64,000 nt of DNA from Entophlyctis helioformis (GCA_025526915.1 JAHLKH010000050.1:89570-153569); one strand, 5' to 3'. Positions 14,078 through 29,765 are shown, counted from the stretch's first letter. Program-made: numbers and translations. The notes: generated from the sequence alone by a model not told the origin.

Positions 14078-17000
14078 TCACTTGGACGGACCCTTGCGGA
14101 TGGCAAAGATCAGATCCGACTCGTTGACAATGTCGCTGGGCCGGCAGTTGGTGTAGACGTATGGCGTGTTGTCCGACTCGCTCATGCGGTTGGTGCCAAC
14201 CCGCGGCTTGGTTGCCGATCCAGGCGTTGACGCTGTTGCAGAAAACGGAATGTCCGACATGGGCGATGTCATGATTGTCGAAGCGGCAATCGCAGCATCA
14301 GCAGCCGCCTGCTCAGCAGCAGCGCCTCGGCGGTAGAGTCCAATAGGCACGTATCCGGCAGCGAGATAGTACTGCACCGCGTGAATGTATGGCTTGTTGA
14401 CGCACTCTTGGCTCACAGGCAAGTGGATCACGCTCAGGATCAGTGCTCGGACAACATCCACAATGTACGGTCGCATGTACGACTGGCACAGGAGCGAGTG
14501 GATAAAGGACGATGTAGAGACCATGCCTGCCGCAAAGTGCCGGTCAAAGTGGTAGACTGGGTACGGGCTGAGTCCAGACTCGTTCAGCTCGGCTTCTTCG
14601 AGCAGTCGCTGGAGATACGCCTCTGTAATGGGCACCTCGGGTTTGGTCTCGCGCTCCTCTGTTTCGCTCTCGCTGTCACTGTCGCTGTCACCAGTGTTGC
14701 CCTGTCGATCGGCATCCGTCGTGCGTTTGGCGCTGTCGTCGCCAGTAGCTGTGCCATTCGTCTCGCGCGCTGGCGGCGACGCGTCTGGCTGAACACGCTG
14801 TGCCCTTGATGCTCTTGTTGATTCGGATGGTTGAGAGACGCCTGCGTCAGTTGGCTGTGCTTGCGCGTTGCTGCTCGATCCCAAGTCTGACATGCCAATG
14901 CCTCCATTGTCGCCCTCCTCATCATCCTCCTCGCCGTCAGGAAAGATGTCATCGGCACGCAAGCTCTTGAGCGCATCGTAGTCGCCTTGAGTTGTGGTTG
15001 GCTTCATCGCGCTTGCGGACGTGTACGATCGCATGGCAAACCCGCGTTTCCCGCTCGTCTTGCCCTGGCCATCTGCCGTCTCGCCTTTCCCCTCGCCCTT
15101 GTTCCTGTTCTTTCCCTTCTTGACCATGCCTCCTTGGTTTTGTGACGAGCTTGACGAGTCGCCAGGTCCAAACACTAGCTGCACAAGCTGGTACCAGATG
15201 GTCGACTGCTCTGCGTGTTCCGTGCGCAGCTTGCGGTACAGCTCGAGACGGTCGCTGATGCTCAGGGCGTAGTTGCTGAGGATCGCCTGGATTCGCATGT
15301 TGTGCGTGTCCCACTCGAGATTGCGCTCGGAAAAGTACTTGACATTGGCGCCATCGATGAGCTCGACCAGGAACCGTACACGAGGCCATTCCTGATTTGC
15401 GGATTTAACCAAGCCAAACAGTCAGTCGGCTAGCCTGCGCCATGAACCATCCGAGCGAGACATTCTACTCACACGCTGGAGCATCTTGACTATAAAGAGC
15501 GAGTTGCCATCTGCAATGCTGTTGTTGGCCGACGAGCTCGAGTCTTTACGATCAGGCTTGGCCAGAATGACAATGCGCGCACATGTGCTCACACCGGCAT
15601 GCAGCAGGCTGGTTCGCTTGATGGCTGTGCCTTGAACAATGAACACGTTTTCGTACGACAGAATGTCCGACCACACGCCCAGATCATCCATCTTGGGCAG
15701 AGTCTCGACGAGGCAGACAACAGGCACGCGGCGAGCAGGAGCCGCCATCAGCGACAGGGTGTGTGCCGTGGTGCCGTCTGGATGGTTGACACCGCGCAGC
15801 GAAATGACAAACTGCCGCACCGCACGGGCAGTGATGTGACCGCAGAGAACAATGTGGCCAGCAAGGCCGGCTGGGATGCTGCCAACCTTGTTCTCGTAAC
15901 TGTTGCTCTGCGGCATTTCTTGAAAGTTGCTGCTATCGGCTCTGAAATTGCCGCCACCGAGACCTGTGTTGAGCAGGCTCGGCAGAGACGGCGAGCTGGC
16001 ATACCCAAACGCCGAGTGGGCATTTTCCTTGACATTGATGACGCGAGACATTTCGGCTTCCAAGTCGCGGCGGTCCAGCTCGTACTTTTTATAGACTTCC
16101 TTGAAATGGATGCAGATGCGCAGCACTGTCTCGTCGCCACCAGTTGACATGCAGAACGCAATGTCGTCGTTCTTGATGCGGTAGTCGCGGTCCATGCTCA
16201 TGCGAACAGGGTTCTGGTTGAATCCGGCATTGATGGACATGAGCGCGATGATGATGGTGCCATACGAGTTGTACACTTCGGCGGCAGCGTCATAGAATTT
16301 CATGCCAACAAGGCCGTTGGGGACTTTGAACGAGTAGACTTGGTTGGCCACGCCGCCTTGGTACTCTTGCATCCAGAATTCGGGCAGTGTGCTGTTTTCG
16401 AGCTCACGGTACGAGTGGATGAGGTTGAGGATAAGCGTCTGGATGCCCGGCACGACACAGTTGGCTGCCATGAGCGACATTTTGATTTCGTCAATGCAGA
16501 GGATACGGTCGCAGCCGCAGTGGCCCGAGAGCTCCTTGGACCGAACGTCTTGCACTTGCGCAAAGATGGGCAGGCCGGGAAATCCGTTCTTGGCGACAAG
16601 AGCCTGCATGAGCACTTGGGCGTCCATGCCCCGCGTCTGCTTCAGCTCTTCTGCCTCGTCGATAACATCCGAGCTGCCACTGCCACTGCCTTCGGCCGCG
16701 TTCGAGTTGAGCAGGAACATGCCCGTGGCGTACTGGGCAGCTGCACGGCGCAGATCCGGGATGGACATGAGGTTGCCGCGAAGATACACGAGACGGTTGC
16801 GATAGAAGGGATGGTTGAGCAGACGGCGAATGTCGATGTTGGGCTCCTCAGTGTGCAAGACCACAATGGTGCCGACATTGTCCGAGATGAAGTACTCGCG
16901 GCAAAAATCGACCAGGCCGCTTGGCGTGACGCTTCCGCTGAGAATGACGTGAGGCGAGCTGCTGGATGCCTGGTGTGCTGCACGCTGGTACTTGCTCAGA

Positions 17001-18611
17001 CTGTTGTAGAGCTCAAGGATCTTGCCAGTCTGGTACGGCACATAGACAATCACAAGGATGATGAGAACATGACGATGATGCGCGAGATGGTTGATGTGGG
17101 TGTCAGGTCACCAAAGCCAATCGTGCTGTTGAAGCCAGATTAAGGTGCGTCTCGAGTTTTCAGTTGTGCGATCAACGAGTGCAAAGGCAGAAAGCATGAT
17201 TGGCCAGCACATGATGCACAAACCTGAACGTGACCATGATGTAGTACAGCGAGTCGTGCCAGTTGAGCAGGGACGGTGGCGCACTCCATTGCATGACAAG
17301 CGTCTCGGTGGCATTGATGACCGACGCCGAGAAGAAGATAAAGTTGAGGAAGTTGAGGATAAATGCCGTCAACTCCGCGTCTCTTCGGACTGCGAAAAGG
17401 CCAGAATGCGATAGGTGCGCAGAATGCGCGTGGCACGGAAGATACGGATGAGGCCCACAAACCACACAAACTTGGTGTCGCTTGCAACAAGCACAAACAC
17501 AAACGGGGAGACAATCGAGACAAGATCGACGAGGGACGTGTAATGGAAGTAGAACCGCAGCCGGTCTTCGGCAATGTAAAAGGACAGCGAATAGTCGACG
17601 AGGAAGACGGCAGCGTAGAGGAGATCGAGGTTCTTGATCAGTTTGCGCTGGCCGCGATCTTCGCGATGAACCAGGTAGGTGAGCATCACATAGTTGACGA
17701 TGGCGAGCACGGTGCAGAAGACTTGGAACACCATCCAAGCGCGTGCGAAGCGAGAAACGGTGAACCAGCGACGGACGGCATCAGGGGACAGCTTGTCGAT
17801 CCAGGTGCGGCGCGTCTGTCTACGCAGGGTCGCGAGGTAGGTTTCGGCAGCTTGGATGGGCAAGATGTTGCGGACAAACGAGCCGGCAATGTTTGTAGAG
17901 GTGGAGCGAGGGAGGCCCTGTGCGCGCTTGCCATCGCGGCCGGAGGGGTCGCCCATGTTGTCAGCCAGCGCCATCTCGTTCTGTTTGGCACGCCGATGCA
18001 TCTCTGCCCTCAGCTTGCGCTGCTCCTTGCGGATCTTGCGGATCTCTGACGTGTTCTCATAGCCACGGCGGATCTTGAGACCCAACTCGGCGAGCGGGTC
18101 CTCAAACAGGTCGTCATCTGCAAGGGGAGGGAGTTGCCAGCCACGTACGTTAGTGCCGCTTTGTGGCTCTTGGATGAAAGACGCGTCGATGGGACACGCA
18201 ACAGCAACGCGACGGCTGCAGGCAACAACATTTGTTGTTGTTGTAAAGGCATGATGTTCTGCATGCCGTGCCTTGGAGCAACAGCTGGGGGGCAGCAGCA
18301 GTAACTGCACGGCTGGAGCAGCGCATCGAGCGGCAACGGTGCAGACAGGCTGAAGCATAGAGACATCACAACTCACCATAGCCGTACTTCTTCGCCTGGT
18401 AGATCTTCCAGCCATACTTGAGCAGACGTGCGCCAATGATGGCGCTGGGGATGACCAGAAACGGACATATGAGAGCCCAGATGGCCACGTCAAAGGAAGC
18501 GTCAATGAGCGGGTCTTCGTCTATCGTGCCAGCCGGCTGTGTTGCCGTTGATGCCGGCGACGTCGCTGCTGTCGTTGCAGACGCAAGCACACTGAGCGCG
18601 ACGGTTGCCAT
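14078..18611 (-). CDS. Slo/BK-type potassium channel alpha subunit, with frameshift in S6
   Basis: Membrane K+ channel with tandem RCK domains. It starts MATVALSVLASATTA at 18611. An extra N-terminal hydrophobic segment (WALICPFLVIPSAIIGA) precedes six-helix channel sequence (S4-like FRATRILRTYRILAF). The pore exon ends MVTF and splices to STIGFGDLTPTSTISRIIVM, giving filter TIGFGD. RCK1 follows (IVYVPYQTGKILELYN, PHVILSGSV, FCREYF, LHTEEPN), with a BK-type block FWMQEYQGG. After the intron at about 15396-15472 comes EWPRVRFLVELID and a C-terminus ending ESDLIFAIRKGPSK. Between the filter and RCK1 the frame changes by one base near 17064-17069: one G added to the plus strand (GAG to GAGG) would restore MFLIILVIVYVP. 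The low-complexity insert at about 14650-15150 is disordered. Its start is 80 bp from that of the OSTF1-like gene. Confidence 0.85.
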
Positions 18612-18690
18612 GCCCTGTTTGTCCTGTTTGTGTGGTTCGGTTGAACCGTGACTTGACCGTCGCTTCACAAACACGACAGGCCAGATCGAA
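18612..18690. promoter_or_regulatory. Divergent promoter between K+ channel and OSTF1-like gene
   Basis: Only 79 bp separate the two inferred start codons, which point away from each other, so both genes must share or overlap promoter and leader sequence. I see no TATA box. Confidence 0.55.
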
Positions 18691-19897
18691 ATGTCCGCGC
18701 CACCGCCGCCGTCAAGGCGAGTGTGCAGCCAAAGCGACGAGGGCCACGAGGCCCAGACGCTGCCGGCTCCGTCCCAGCGGCCATCACCAACTAACGTTGC
18801 ATATCTGTGCCGCCTGTCTCTGCAGACCAGGCAAGAAAGACATCCAGGTCGTTCGTGCGCTGTACAGCTACACACCGCAGAATCCCGACGAGCTTGCGTT
18901 TGAAGAGGGCGATGTGCTCTAGTGAGTGCTGTGCATGCTCGTCTGATGGCCCGCCGCTCTGTGCTGCACACACTGCACAGACTGCTCACGCTGCTCACGC
19001 TGCTCACGCTGCACACACTGCACACACTGCACACAGCGTGGTGAGCAAAGACGATGCCAACTGGTGGAAATGCCGCTCAGGCGACCGTGAGGGCATGGTG
19101 CCCAGCAACTACTGTCAGTTCAACGCCGGCGGGTGCTTTGCTCGCAGCACTGGCGGCTGAATCCCAGATGAGCTGACATGGCTGCCGCAATGTGTAGTGG
19201 GCGAGAACTCGGCCCAGATTGACAACCCCTTGCACGGTAGGTGCAGATCGGGCAGTGTGCATGCCGTGCTGCATCCGTCACAGACTCACAACTGGTGTTC
19301 TTGTGGTCGTCGACAGAGGCGGCCAAGCGCGGCAATCTGGCTTTTGTCATGGAGCTTCTTGCTGCCGGTGTCTCTGTGAATGGCAGGTCGATCGCTGGTC
19401 CGCTGCGTCCGGCTTGTGCTTGCTCACACAACGATCCCGCCAGGTCTGGACAAGGCTGGCAACGCACCCCTGCATTGGGCGTGCCGTGGCGGCCATGCCG
19501 ACGTTGTGCAGCAACTGCTGACCAAGTCGCCTGCACTGAATGTTCCTGTATGTGCACGCATGCGGCATGCAGATATCTGCGACGCGGCTGACTTTTTCGC
19601 CCTTTTCCAGAACAAGCTTGGTGATACGCCGCTACATCTGGCCGCATGGGGTACGACCTTTTGCATGGCTCATGCGTCGGATAGATCAAGCTGACATTTT
19701 CTGCACGGACAGGCGGCCATGCCACGGTTGTCGAGCTGCTCCTTGGACATCCAGACATCCGCATTGATATCAAGAACAAGGACGGCCAAACGCCACGCGA
19801 TGTGTCCAAGACAGACGCCGTCGCTTCGCTGCTCATCAACTTTGCTGGCAGCTCTGCAGCAAACTACCTTGGAGGATCGGATGACGACGACGACTAG
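18691..19897 (+). CDS. OSTF1: OSTF1-like SH3-ankyrin adaptor
   Basis: About seven short exons. The start [10 protein letters not shown] is followed by an intron and then [34 protein letters not shown] and GMVPSNY, a full SH3 domain. [35 protein letters not shown] and [13 protein letters not shown] give ankyrin repeats in the same order as animal osteoclast-stimulating factor 1. The tail ends in four Asp. The exon ending SVNG at 19382 is followed by GCAGGT, so the intron 19383-19443 must be GC-AG to keep the LDKAG frame. The role is probably as a cytosolic scaffold in signalling or endocytosis; that is inferred from the family. The stop is 86 bp from the stop of the next, convergent gene. Confidence 0.88.
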
Positions 19898-19971
19898 CGT
19901 CTTCCTGGTGACCTCCATCATCCACCGCCACAAGGGCAACAAAGTCATCAATCCATACCATCTCCATTCCT

Positions 19972-19977
19972 TTATTT
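19972..19977 (-). promoter_or_regulatory. Poly(A) signal of the gene at 19984-22319
   Basis: TTTATT on the plus strand reads AATAAA on the minus strand, a few bases past the TAA at 19984-19986. Confidence 0.55.
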
Positions 19978-19983
19978 GTATCC

Positions 19984-22319
19984 TTACTTGTATGGCGGTC
20001 GTGTCTTGGACGACAGGCTTGTGATGCAGCGGATCTGCAGGTCGACCTTGTGCTGGAGTGCCTGGCACTCGTGGGGCTGCAGCCCAGACTGCGACCGGTC
20101 AGATAGCATTCGCGCAATGTCGTTTGTGATGTCGCGCAGGAGAGACAGGTTGCCGCCATGGACACCGACATGCGCGGCGACTCGGACTCGCTCGTGTACG
20201 GCATAGCGCTGGATGCACGCGAGAGTGGCGATACTCGTGCTGCCGGCCCATCAGCAGCAGCGGAGGGCGAGATGGACACCGTGACGGGCGACGATCGATT
20301 GTGGATGTGATCACTGACAGCTGGGTGTGTGGGAGTGGCTGTTGCTGCACTGGTGGCAGATGTCGCAGGGCTGATTGTGTCGGCTGCTGCTGGCGATGAA
20401 GACGATGCAGGTGCTGCTGGATCGCCTGCTGTCGATGATGGCATGGCGAGCGCAATGGCGACACTGCTGCCGGGCGTGTTCTTGCGCGTTGGCGGCGGGG
20501 AAAGCGGGTTGGCTGGAACTGGCGTCTTCCCCCCATCGGCACCTGCAGATGTCGCAGTGGTCGTTGGCGCAGTGGGAACTGGCGTGATGCCTGTATCGCG
20601 TGGGTCGGGATTGGACGCAGATCGTGGCGACGGCTCGTCAGGCCGGTGTTCAGTGTTTCTTGACGTCCCACGCAGCAGAGCTTCGACTATTTTTGAGTGT
20701 TCGCGAATGGCGCCTGGGAGTGCAATGCTGGGCTGCTGTTGCTGCTGGTCGGAAGCGTGTGCCGAGCCCATCAGATCCAGCACAGACTGCCTGGCTGTGA
20801 CCGGAGGCCGTTTCCATGCTTCGGTTGTGCTTGCGATGCTTGCTGTCGAGCCGCGATGGGCAGACGAAGATGGATAGTCGCTAGTGTACGGCTTGTCATG
20901 GCGATCGCCGGCAATCGTGGATGCTGCAGACGAGGGCAGATATCGAGACGCAGTGGATGCGTAGCGTGTGTAGGCGCTAGGCTGGCCAGCAGACGTCATT
21001 GCAGTAGGGTCTGTTGGCGGCACAGCAGTTGCTTCGCGCACAATGCCGGATGCGTAATGCTCGCGTGTTGGCGTTTCGCGCCTGGCACCGTAGTCGGACC
21101 ATTCACGGGCATCTCCAGCCGAGGCTTGCCCATTCATGGATTCGTACGACGGCATGTGGCGACGAACGCTTGCCGAGCTGTACGGGCGGGCCGACGACAG
21201 GTACTGGCTTGATCCGCCAGCTGCTGAGGATGTTGGCTGGTACACGCTTGCGCCATAGCCACTCGGTGTTGCAGCCGCCGATCCTGCCACCGAAGCAGCA
21301 CCTGAGCCGCCTCCGCCAGAGATGTACATCTGGCGATGGATGCTTTCGGCCAGACTGGTATGGCTGGCGACCGACGAAGTGGATGGACGGCGGTACCCAT
21401 ACTCTGAGCCGCGATCGCTTGGCGCATAGGCTGACGCCGACGAATGCAGCGGCGGCTGCGGCTGCGGCGGCTGGCCGCGAACGGAGCTCTGGTAGTTCTG
21501 ACTCTGGCTGCTGGTGTATGGGCTTTGGTACGGCGAGCGGGCGTACATCTGCGTCGGCGTTGCAGGCGGCTGTGGATGGTACGCCGGCTGCTGCTGGTAC
21601 TCGTATGGCGAGGCAGGCGGCAAGTCGCGGCCGCCCCCATACACGGACGACGTGGTTGATCCGCTGAAGCTGGGACGATGCTGCAGCTGGTGCTGGTAGT
21701 CGTCGTAGCCGCTGCCGCGATGATCCAAGTGCCGCGACTCGAACGAGGTCATGGGTCGCGGTGCTGCGTAGCTGGATCTCGAGTATGGCCGGCTGTAGCC
21801 AGCAGGGTCGCCTCCCGACAGCGACATGGACGAAGACGCAGCGGACAGCGACGGCGGCTGGCCCATGGCGATTGCCGTCTGGTGGTGGCCGGCGCCGGTC
21901 GAGCCAGACAGCGAGCTGATCGAGGGGCCACGACGGACTTGGCGCAGATGGTCGTACGGCATCTGCTCGCCATGCACAGAGTGCGGGGCCGGAGATGCAA
22001 TGCCTTGTGGCGGCTGGCCGTATGCAGACAGCGGCGACGGCTCTGGCTGCTGCTGGTGGTGGTAGTGCGACGAGTACGACAGTCTCGACGACGACGTCGA
22101 GGACGTTGGCGGCGGCTGCGGCGGCGGCGCATGGCTTGGCTCTTGCCACGAAGGAACGCCTCCAGCAGACGATGGCTGATAGTGGTGCGGCTGCGGCCCG
22201 TGCTGTGGCTGCTGGGGCATGCCGCCATACACAGAGCTCGTGTCTCGGATGCCCATCTGGCTGCGTGAGCCAGTGCGCAGAAGACGCTGTGCCTGGAGGT
22301 CACGCTCGCTGGAGCGCAT
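19984..22319 (-). CDS. Low-complexity Ser/Pro/Gln/Tyr-rich protein with short conserved-looking C-terminal block
   Basis: A long open frame begins MRSSERDLQAQRLLRTGS at 22319 and is dominated by Ser, Pro, Gln, Tyr and Ala (many SSVY, QQPQ and PPSL stretches), so most is probably disordered. Near 20,200 a different frame becomes protein-like: YAVHERVRVAAHVGVHGG, then LSLLRDITNDIARMLSDRS and ECQALQHKVDLQIRC, ending TRPPYK-TAA at 19984. An intron with an acceptor at GCATCCAG (about 20,225) would join them; the donor is not certain. A possible extra first exon MNAISL (start 22514, donor GTCAGT) would add a few residues. I recognise no family. AATAAA just past the stop supports this 3' end over the longer frame that runs on to 19836. 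Confidence 0.55.
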
Positions 22320-22696
22320 CTGCTTGTCGAGATGTGTGGTCGGTGGGGGTTTTGTGCGCGTCGCCGTATTTGGGGCGATGGAAGGATGACGTCAGCGGCC
22401 GGCAGAGTCGCAAAGACAACCCGCAGGCAGGCAGGCAGGCAGGCAGCCTGGCCAAGGGGCGAGGGGCAGGGGGAAGGGGGCATGCAGCAGACTGACCAGC
22501 GAGATCGCATTCATTGCATACGTTTGAAAAGAAGAAACAGCAAGGGATTGCCCAACATCGCGAATGACCCTCCAACACCCACATCCCGCCACGCGTCTAC
22601 AGAACCACCGAAACGACAAGCAACTCTTGCCCCACCGCCAAACCCACCCATGCCAGCAACACGGCCGTCTCCAGGCCGAGCAATCTTGGCCGGTGC
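22320..22696. other. Upstream region of the low-complexity gene and 3' flank of the MARK-like kinase
   Basis: No confident gene. It contains a GCAG microsatellite at about 22421-22446 and a possible six-codon first exon (ATG at 22512-22514, minus strand) for the gene ending at 19984. Confidence 0.5.
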
Positions 22697-25549
<2,853 letters not shown>

Positions 25550-26177
25550 TCCAGTCGTCCTTTATGCTGGTTCTATTGCTGCGTCTGGTGCTGGTGCAGT
25601 GTGCCGATTGCAGATGGCGAGACAGAAACGAGGCGAGGAACCTGTGCTGTGCAGCTGTTCGCGGTCGAGAGAACGTTTGGAGGAAAGTGCAGCTTTGGGC
25701 AAATTGTTTGGCCAGTGGCTTCCCGTGTCTGTCCTGCAGGCGTGGATGTCCAAGCTCGCCCGCACGGGCCGCTCATCCGGGCGTGGATCTGCGCAGTGCT
25801 GTGCCGCGCCAAGTGTGCAAGGCGTGCTGCGATGCCATGCGCCGGCGGGGACTCGGCTCTTATCCAGCGCGACACGCTACGTGGCATTCACATGCGCGGC
25901 ATTTCGATCTCTGGCCAACACTCGCCAACCGACCGCACCGTCCGCGCCATGGCCGACTCGGTGCCCGACGTCGCTCCAAGGTGCGGGCGGTCTCTGTCTC
26001 TTCTGCCTCTGCCCATCTGCCCGTTCCCGTGTGCCTCTGTCCGTCTGCATCTCTGTGCCCTCCCAGCTTGCACCCTGCGCGGGATTGAATGCCAAGACGT
26101 GCATGCCGCCTGTGCATGCCGCAGCACACACGCCCCGTTCATGCAGCCAACGCTGGTGACTGCGGCTGACTCGACGC
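25550..26177. promoter_or_regulatory. Divergent intergenic region, MARK-like kinase / DDHD phospholipase
   Basis: About 630 bp between two outward-pointing starts. It is GC-rich, and open frames here have shadow-like composition. I see no RNA gene or strong promoter element. Confidence 0.5.
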
Positions 26178-29100
26178 ATGCTTTCCTGCCGGGCTGGCCT
26201 GTCGCTCGGCGTGCGTGCGACACTTGCACCTGCGTCGCTGCCTTGCTGTGCCTGCAACCACCATCTTGCGACCCTTTCGCCTGGGCCGCCGCCACCACCA
26301 CAACAACAACCACCACGGCACAGGTGGTTTCGGTCCACAGACTTTCCCAAGAGAGATGCGACGCCGTACAAGTTCATCCCCCAGAACCAACCGGCACCAA
26401 CTCACAAGCCGCCAACCCAGTGGTATGCTGCCCAGCGTGCATGCATCATGCCCACAGACCGCCACCCTGACAACTGACACGCCGCCCTCTGGATGGCGTG
26501 ACAGGGTGCCGTTCTCCAAACGCGACTCGGCCGCAATCGAGACGGTTCACACAAAGATCCCCCGCGTCTCGCAGACAACGGGTCTGGCCAGCGTCAAGGT
26601 GGGCACGTCGCCAAGCCGTGGCCCAGACCTGCTCCTTGATCGTGGCTCGTCCAACCCAGACTTTCGCATCATTGGTGGGGAGGACAACCTCTATGAGATT
26701 GACGTTGAGAACAAGGAAGTCTATCCATGTGCGTCCATGCCCGCCGTCCACTGATGGCGTGCCGACATCTGACCGTTGTTGTATCCTGTGCGTCTGTTGC
26801 TCAGTGTACTGGGATGGTCCCACATACGACATCCGTCGCGGTACTTGGTTTGCACAAACTGGCAGCGGCGGCACCTTCCAGCCGTGCGACGAGAACCTTT
26901 CACGGCAGATCGAAGACGGATATCGGTGGGTGCACGCTCGCCATGACCGTCCACACTTTTGGTCCATATCACATACTTTGTTGCTCACACGCCTTGCTGT
27001 CCTGGCACTCGCAGCAAGTTCACGCCTTGGCAGTCTGTGCGTCTCTCAACAACACAGCCTTCGATTCCAACATCGCTCTCGTCAGCAGCCGAACAGGAGT
27101 CAACTGCGCCTGCAGTCAGACCCGAGGCTGTGAGTCTTGGACGCGGACCTATTCCTCTAATCCTGACTTACATGTTTGGCTTCCAGAGATGGGCTTTGTT
27201 TGGGCCATACATGAACCAGTATGTCGTGTATGCCGGGCCAGCCACGGCCTGGCTGCAGTCGGACATGCTCTCGAGCAAGTTTACGCGCACTCTGATGAAC
27301 AGCTCGGGCGTCAAGCTTGTTCGCGGCTGGGATGAGGTTGTGAAGCTTGACTCGCGTGCGCGTACCACGGCTCGCCAGCAAAGGCAGGAGAGCACGCCTA
27401 CGGCACCCACCTCTGACGCCGACAAGCCGCCAGCCCGTGATCAGTCGCCTACGAAAACTGGATCCCGCAGCGCATCTGTCGCGCCATCTACGGGAGACCC
27501 TGCCACAGCAGCAGCCGCTGCCAACCCTGCAATGCAGGATGAAGACGTTGACCCAGACCGCCAAATCGACCATCTCATCCTTGTCATCCACGGGTGCGTC
27601 GAGTCCTTGCTTCTTGTACCATTCCCGACTCGCAGGCATCGCCTTCTGATTCGTGCCATGCTTTCAGGATTGGCCAGAAGCTCAGTGAGCGCGTCGATGC
27701 TGTCAACTTTCCGCAAGGTCCGTTTCGTTGATGCATCAGAGGTTGGATTGTTGTATGCTGACCAAGCATTGCCCTTTGCAGACTGCAATGTGCTGAGAAA
27801 GACCATCAAGGATGCTGCAGAGCATATCCATGAGCGCGCTCTGCCATCCAAGGGCCAGGAATCTGTCACGGTGCCGAAACGCGGCGGTGTGCAAGTGCTG
27901 CCCATTCAGTGGCGTCAAAAAGTTCAGTTTGGCATCCATTCACGCGGCGAGCCTACGAATGATGATGACGAAGAGGACGTTGTGCTGGACGACATCTTGC
28001 CAGAGGGCATTCCCGGCATCCGAATGCTGGTCTCGGATGTTATCCTCGACGGTGAGTTGGCTCTGCCAGCCTGGCTTCTCATGCCGACTTGACACTTACC
28101 CTGTACACGCCAGTGCTTCTGTACCTCACGCCACGTTACCGTCAGGAAATGATCAAGCACGTGACGCTCGAACTGAACCGCGTTTATGCACTGTACAAGG
28201 AGCGCAACCCGAACTTCCAGGGCCAAGTATCCATCTATGGCCACTCTCTCGGCAGCATCCTTGCGTACGACATTCTCAGCCACCAGCACATTGCCAAGTC
28301 ACTGCAGCCAGACCAGCCGCCGACCCCGCGTGCTCCAGAAGTTGACATCACCGACATTCTGGCCGCGTCGCTCCAAAACGGCCGTGTCTCTGGACTGATG
28401 GAGACAGTAGACAACCTCTCCTATTTGCCACTCGACTTTCACGTCAATGCGTTATTCGGTATGCCGTCCATTGCATGCGCTTTGGTTTGTGCATGACCAC
28501 TGACCTGGCTCACTCTCGTTGCAGCTGTTGGATCTCCAGTCGCGCTTTTCCTGCTTCTTCGTGGCATGAAGATCAGATCCATTGCAAACGAAGCTGCAGC
28601 CGATAACCCGCGCTACTCTCGTCCCGATGTCAAGTCTCTGTACAACATCTTCCATCCATTCGACCCTGTTGCGCATCGCTTTGAGCCGCTTGTGCTGCGA
28701 TCACTGGCGCAGTTAAAGCCAATGCAGGTGCCGTACACAAAGGGTGGTCTCACGGTAAGGCGTGCATATCCGATGACCTGGGCCAGCTGATGACAGAGAA
28801 TCCGCTCGCCACTGATCCAGTCTCGATTGTAGAAAACCATTACTGGCATCCAAGATATCGGATCGGATATTGTTGAGCGTGGCCGCAGCATCTTTCAAAC
28901 CGTACGCTGGGGATTGTTCACGGGCCTTACTTCCACAGCCGAGATGGTCAACCAGGCTGGCCGAGTTATTGGCTTGGCGGGCCAGGCTGCTGCTCCGGGT
29001 CCAACGGCGAGCACACCACAAGACTCACAGAAACAGGCATCGCCGCCGCTTGCACAGCTGAGTCTTGCGCAGTCTCTGTCGACTCCAACGAGAATGCCAT

Positions 29101-29525
29101 CGCTCCATGACGTCAACAAGACGACAAGCTCGGTCGTTTCCGACGATCTCGCGTCTTCGCCGAGCCAGACCGCCATGGGAAGCAACAAGTCTCTTGAGCA
29201 CCGCACATCCGCAACCGACATCAAGGCATCAACAGGCGACGACGTATCTCTGCAAGATCGCATCGCCAAGGCCACAAGGGCCGCCGAGCAGAACGTGGAT
29301 CTGCTTGGTCTCAACCCAAACGGCCGCGTAGACTTTGCCATCCAAGAGAGCGTGCTAGAGAACCCGTACCTGTCATCGCTAGGCGTGCACATGAGCTACT
29401 GGGCCGACAGCGACTGCGCCATGTTTGTGCTCAAGGAGCTGTACGGCATTCCCAACTTTCCTGCATCCCGCGGCCACCGTCGAAACCCGTCCACAGCCGA
29501 GGTTCCAGTTACGCCTGTCGCGTAA
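26178..29525 (+). CDS. DDHD-domain phosphatidic acid-preferring phospholipase A1
   Basis: Intracellular PA-PLA1 family enzyme (DDHD1/DDHD2/Sec23IP relatives). About ten exons. The N-terminal WWE-like part has HRWFRSTDFPKRDATPYKF, VPFSKRDSAAIE, VYWDGPTYDIRRGTWF and LSRQIEDGYR. The hydrolase core gives HLILVIHG-IGQKLSERVDAVNF and the lipase elbow YGHSLGSILAYD with the nucleophilic Ser. The DDHD domain gives LDFHVNALFAVGSPVALFL, then YNIFHPFDPVAHRFEPLV, which holds the Asp and His of the family name. The C-terminus ends HMSYWADSDCAMFVLKELYG plus a short tail. It likely acts at the ER, Golgi or mitochondria. The start at 26178 is the first in-frame ATG; the leader before HRWF is Pro-rich and not conserved. 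Confidence 0.9.
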
Positions 29526-29765
29526 CCCTCACATATTGAATGAAGCCTTCGTTTTTATGGATCTGGCAGTCTGCGTATGTGCCATCTCTTATCTCCTGCC
29601 CAACAGCACGCTGTTTGTGTGCCCAGAGTCCACCAAGTCAGCCACACTGTGCACCATGGCATGCCGTGTCGGTGCATGTTCCACATTCTCATGTGTTGTA
29701 ATGGCGTTTGTTGGACGATCGCGTCGAGTGGATCTTGTCCCCAAAGCGAGCAAGCGGCTGTGACG

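Noticed and set aside
19836..19983. Continuation of the 827-codon minus-strand frame past 19984
   Set aside because: It overlaps the 3' end of the OSTF1-like gene and runs through an AATAAA signal; another frame ends better.
29577..29765. Upstream extension of the ankyrin-like protein
   Set aside because: No initiating ATG at its start and Cys/His-rich shadow composition; ATG at 29766 opens the protein-like region.
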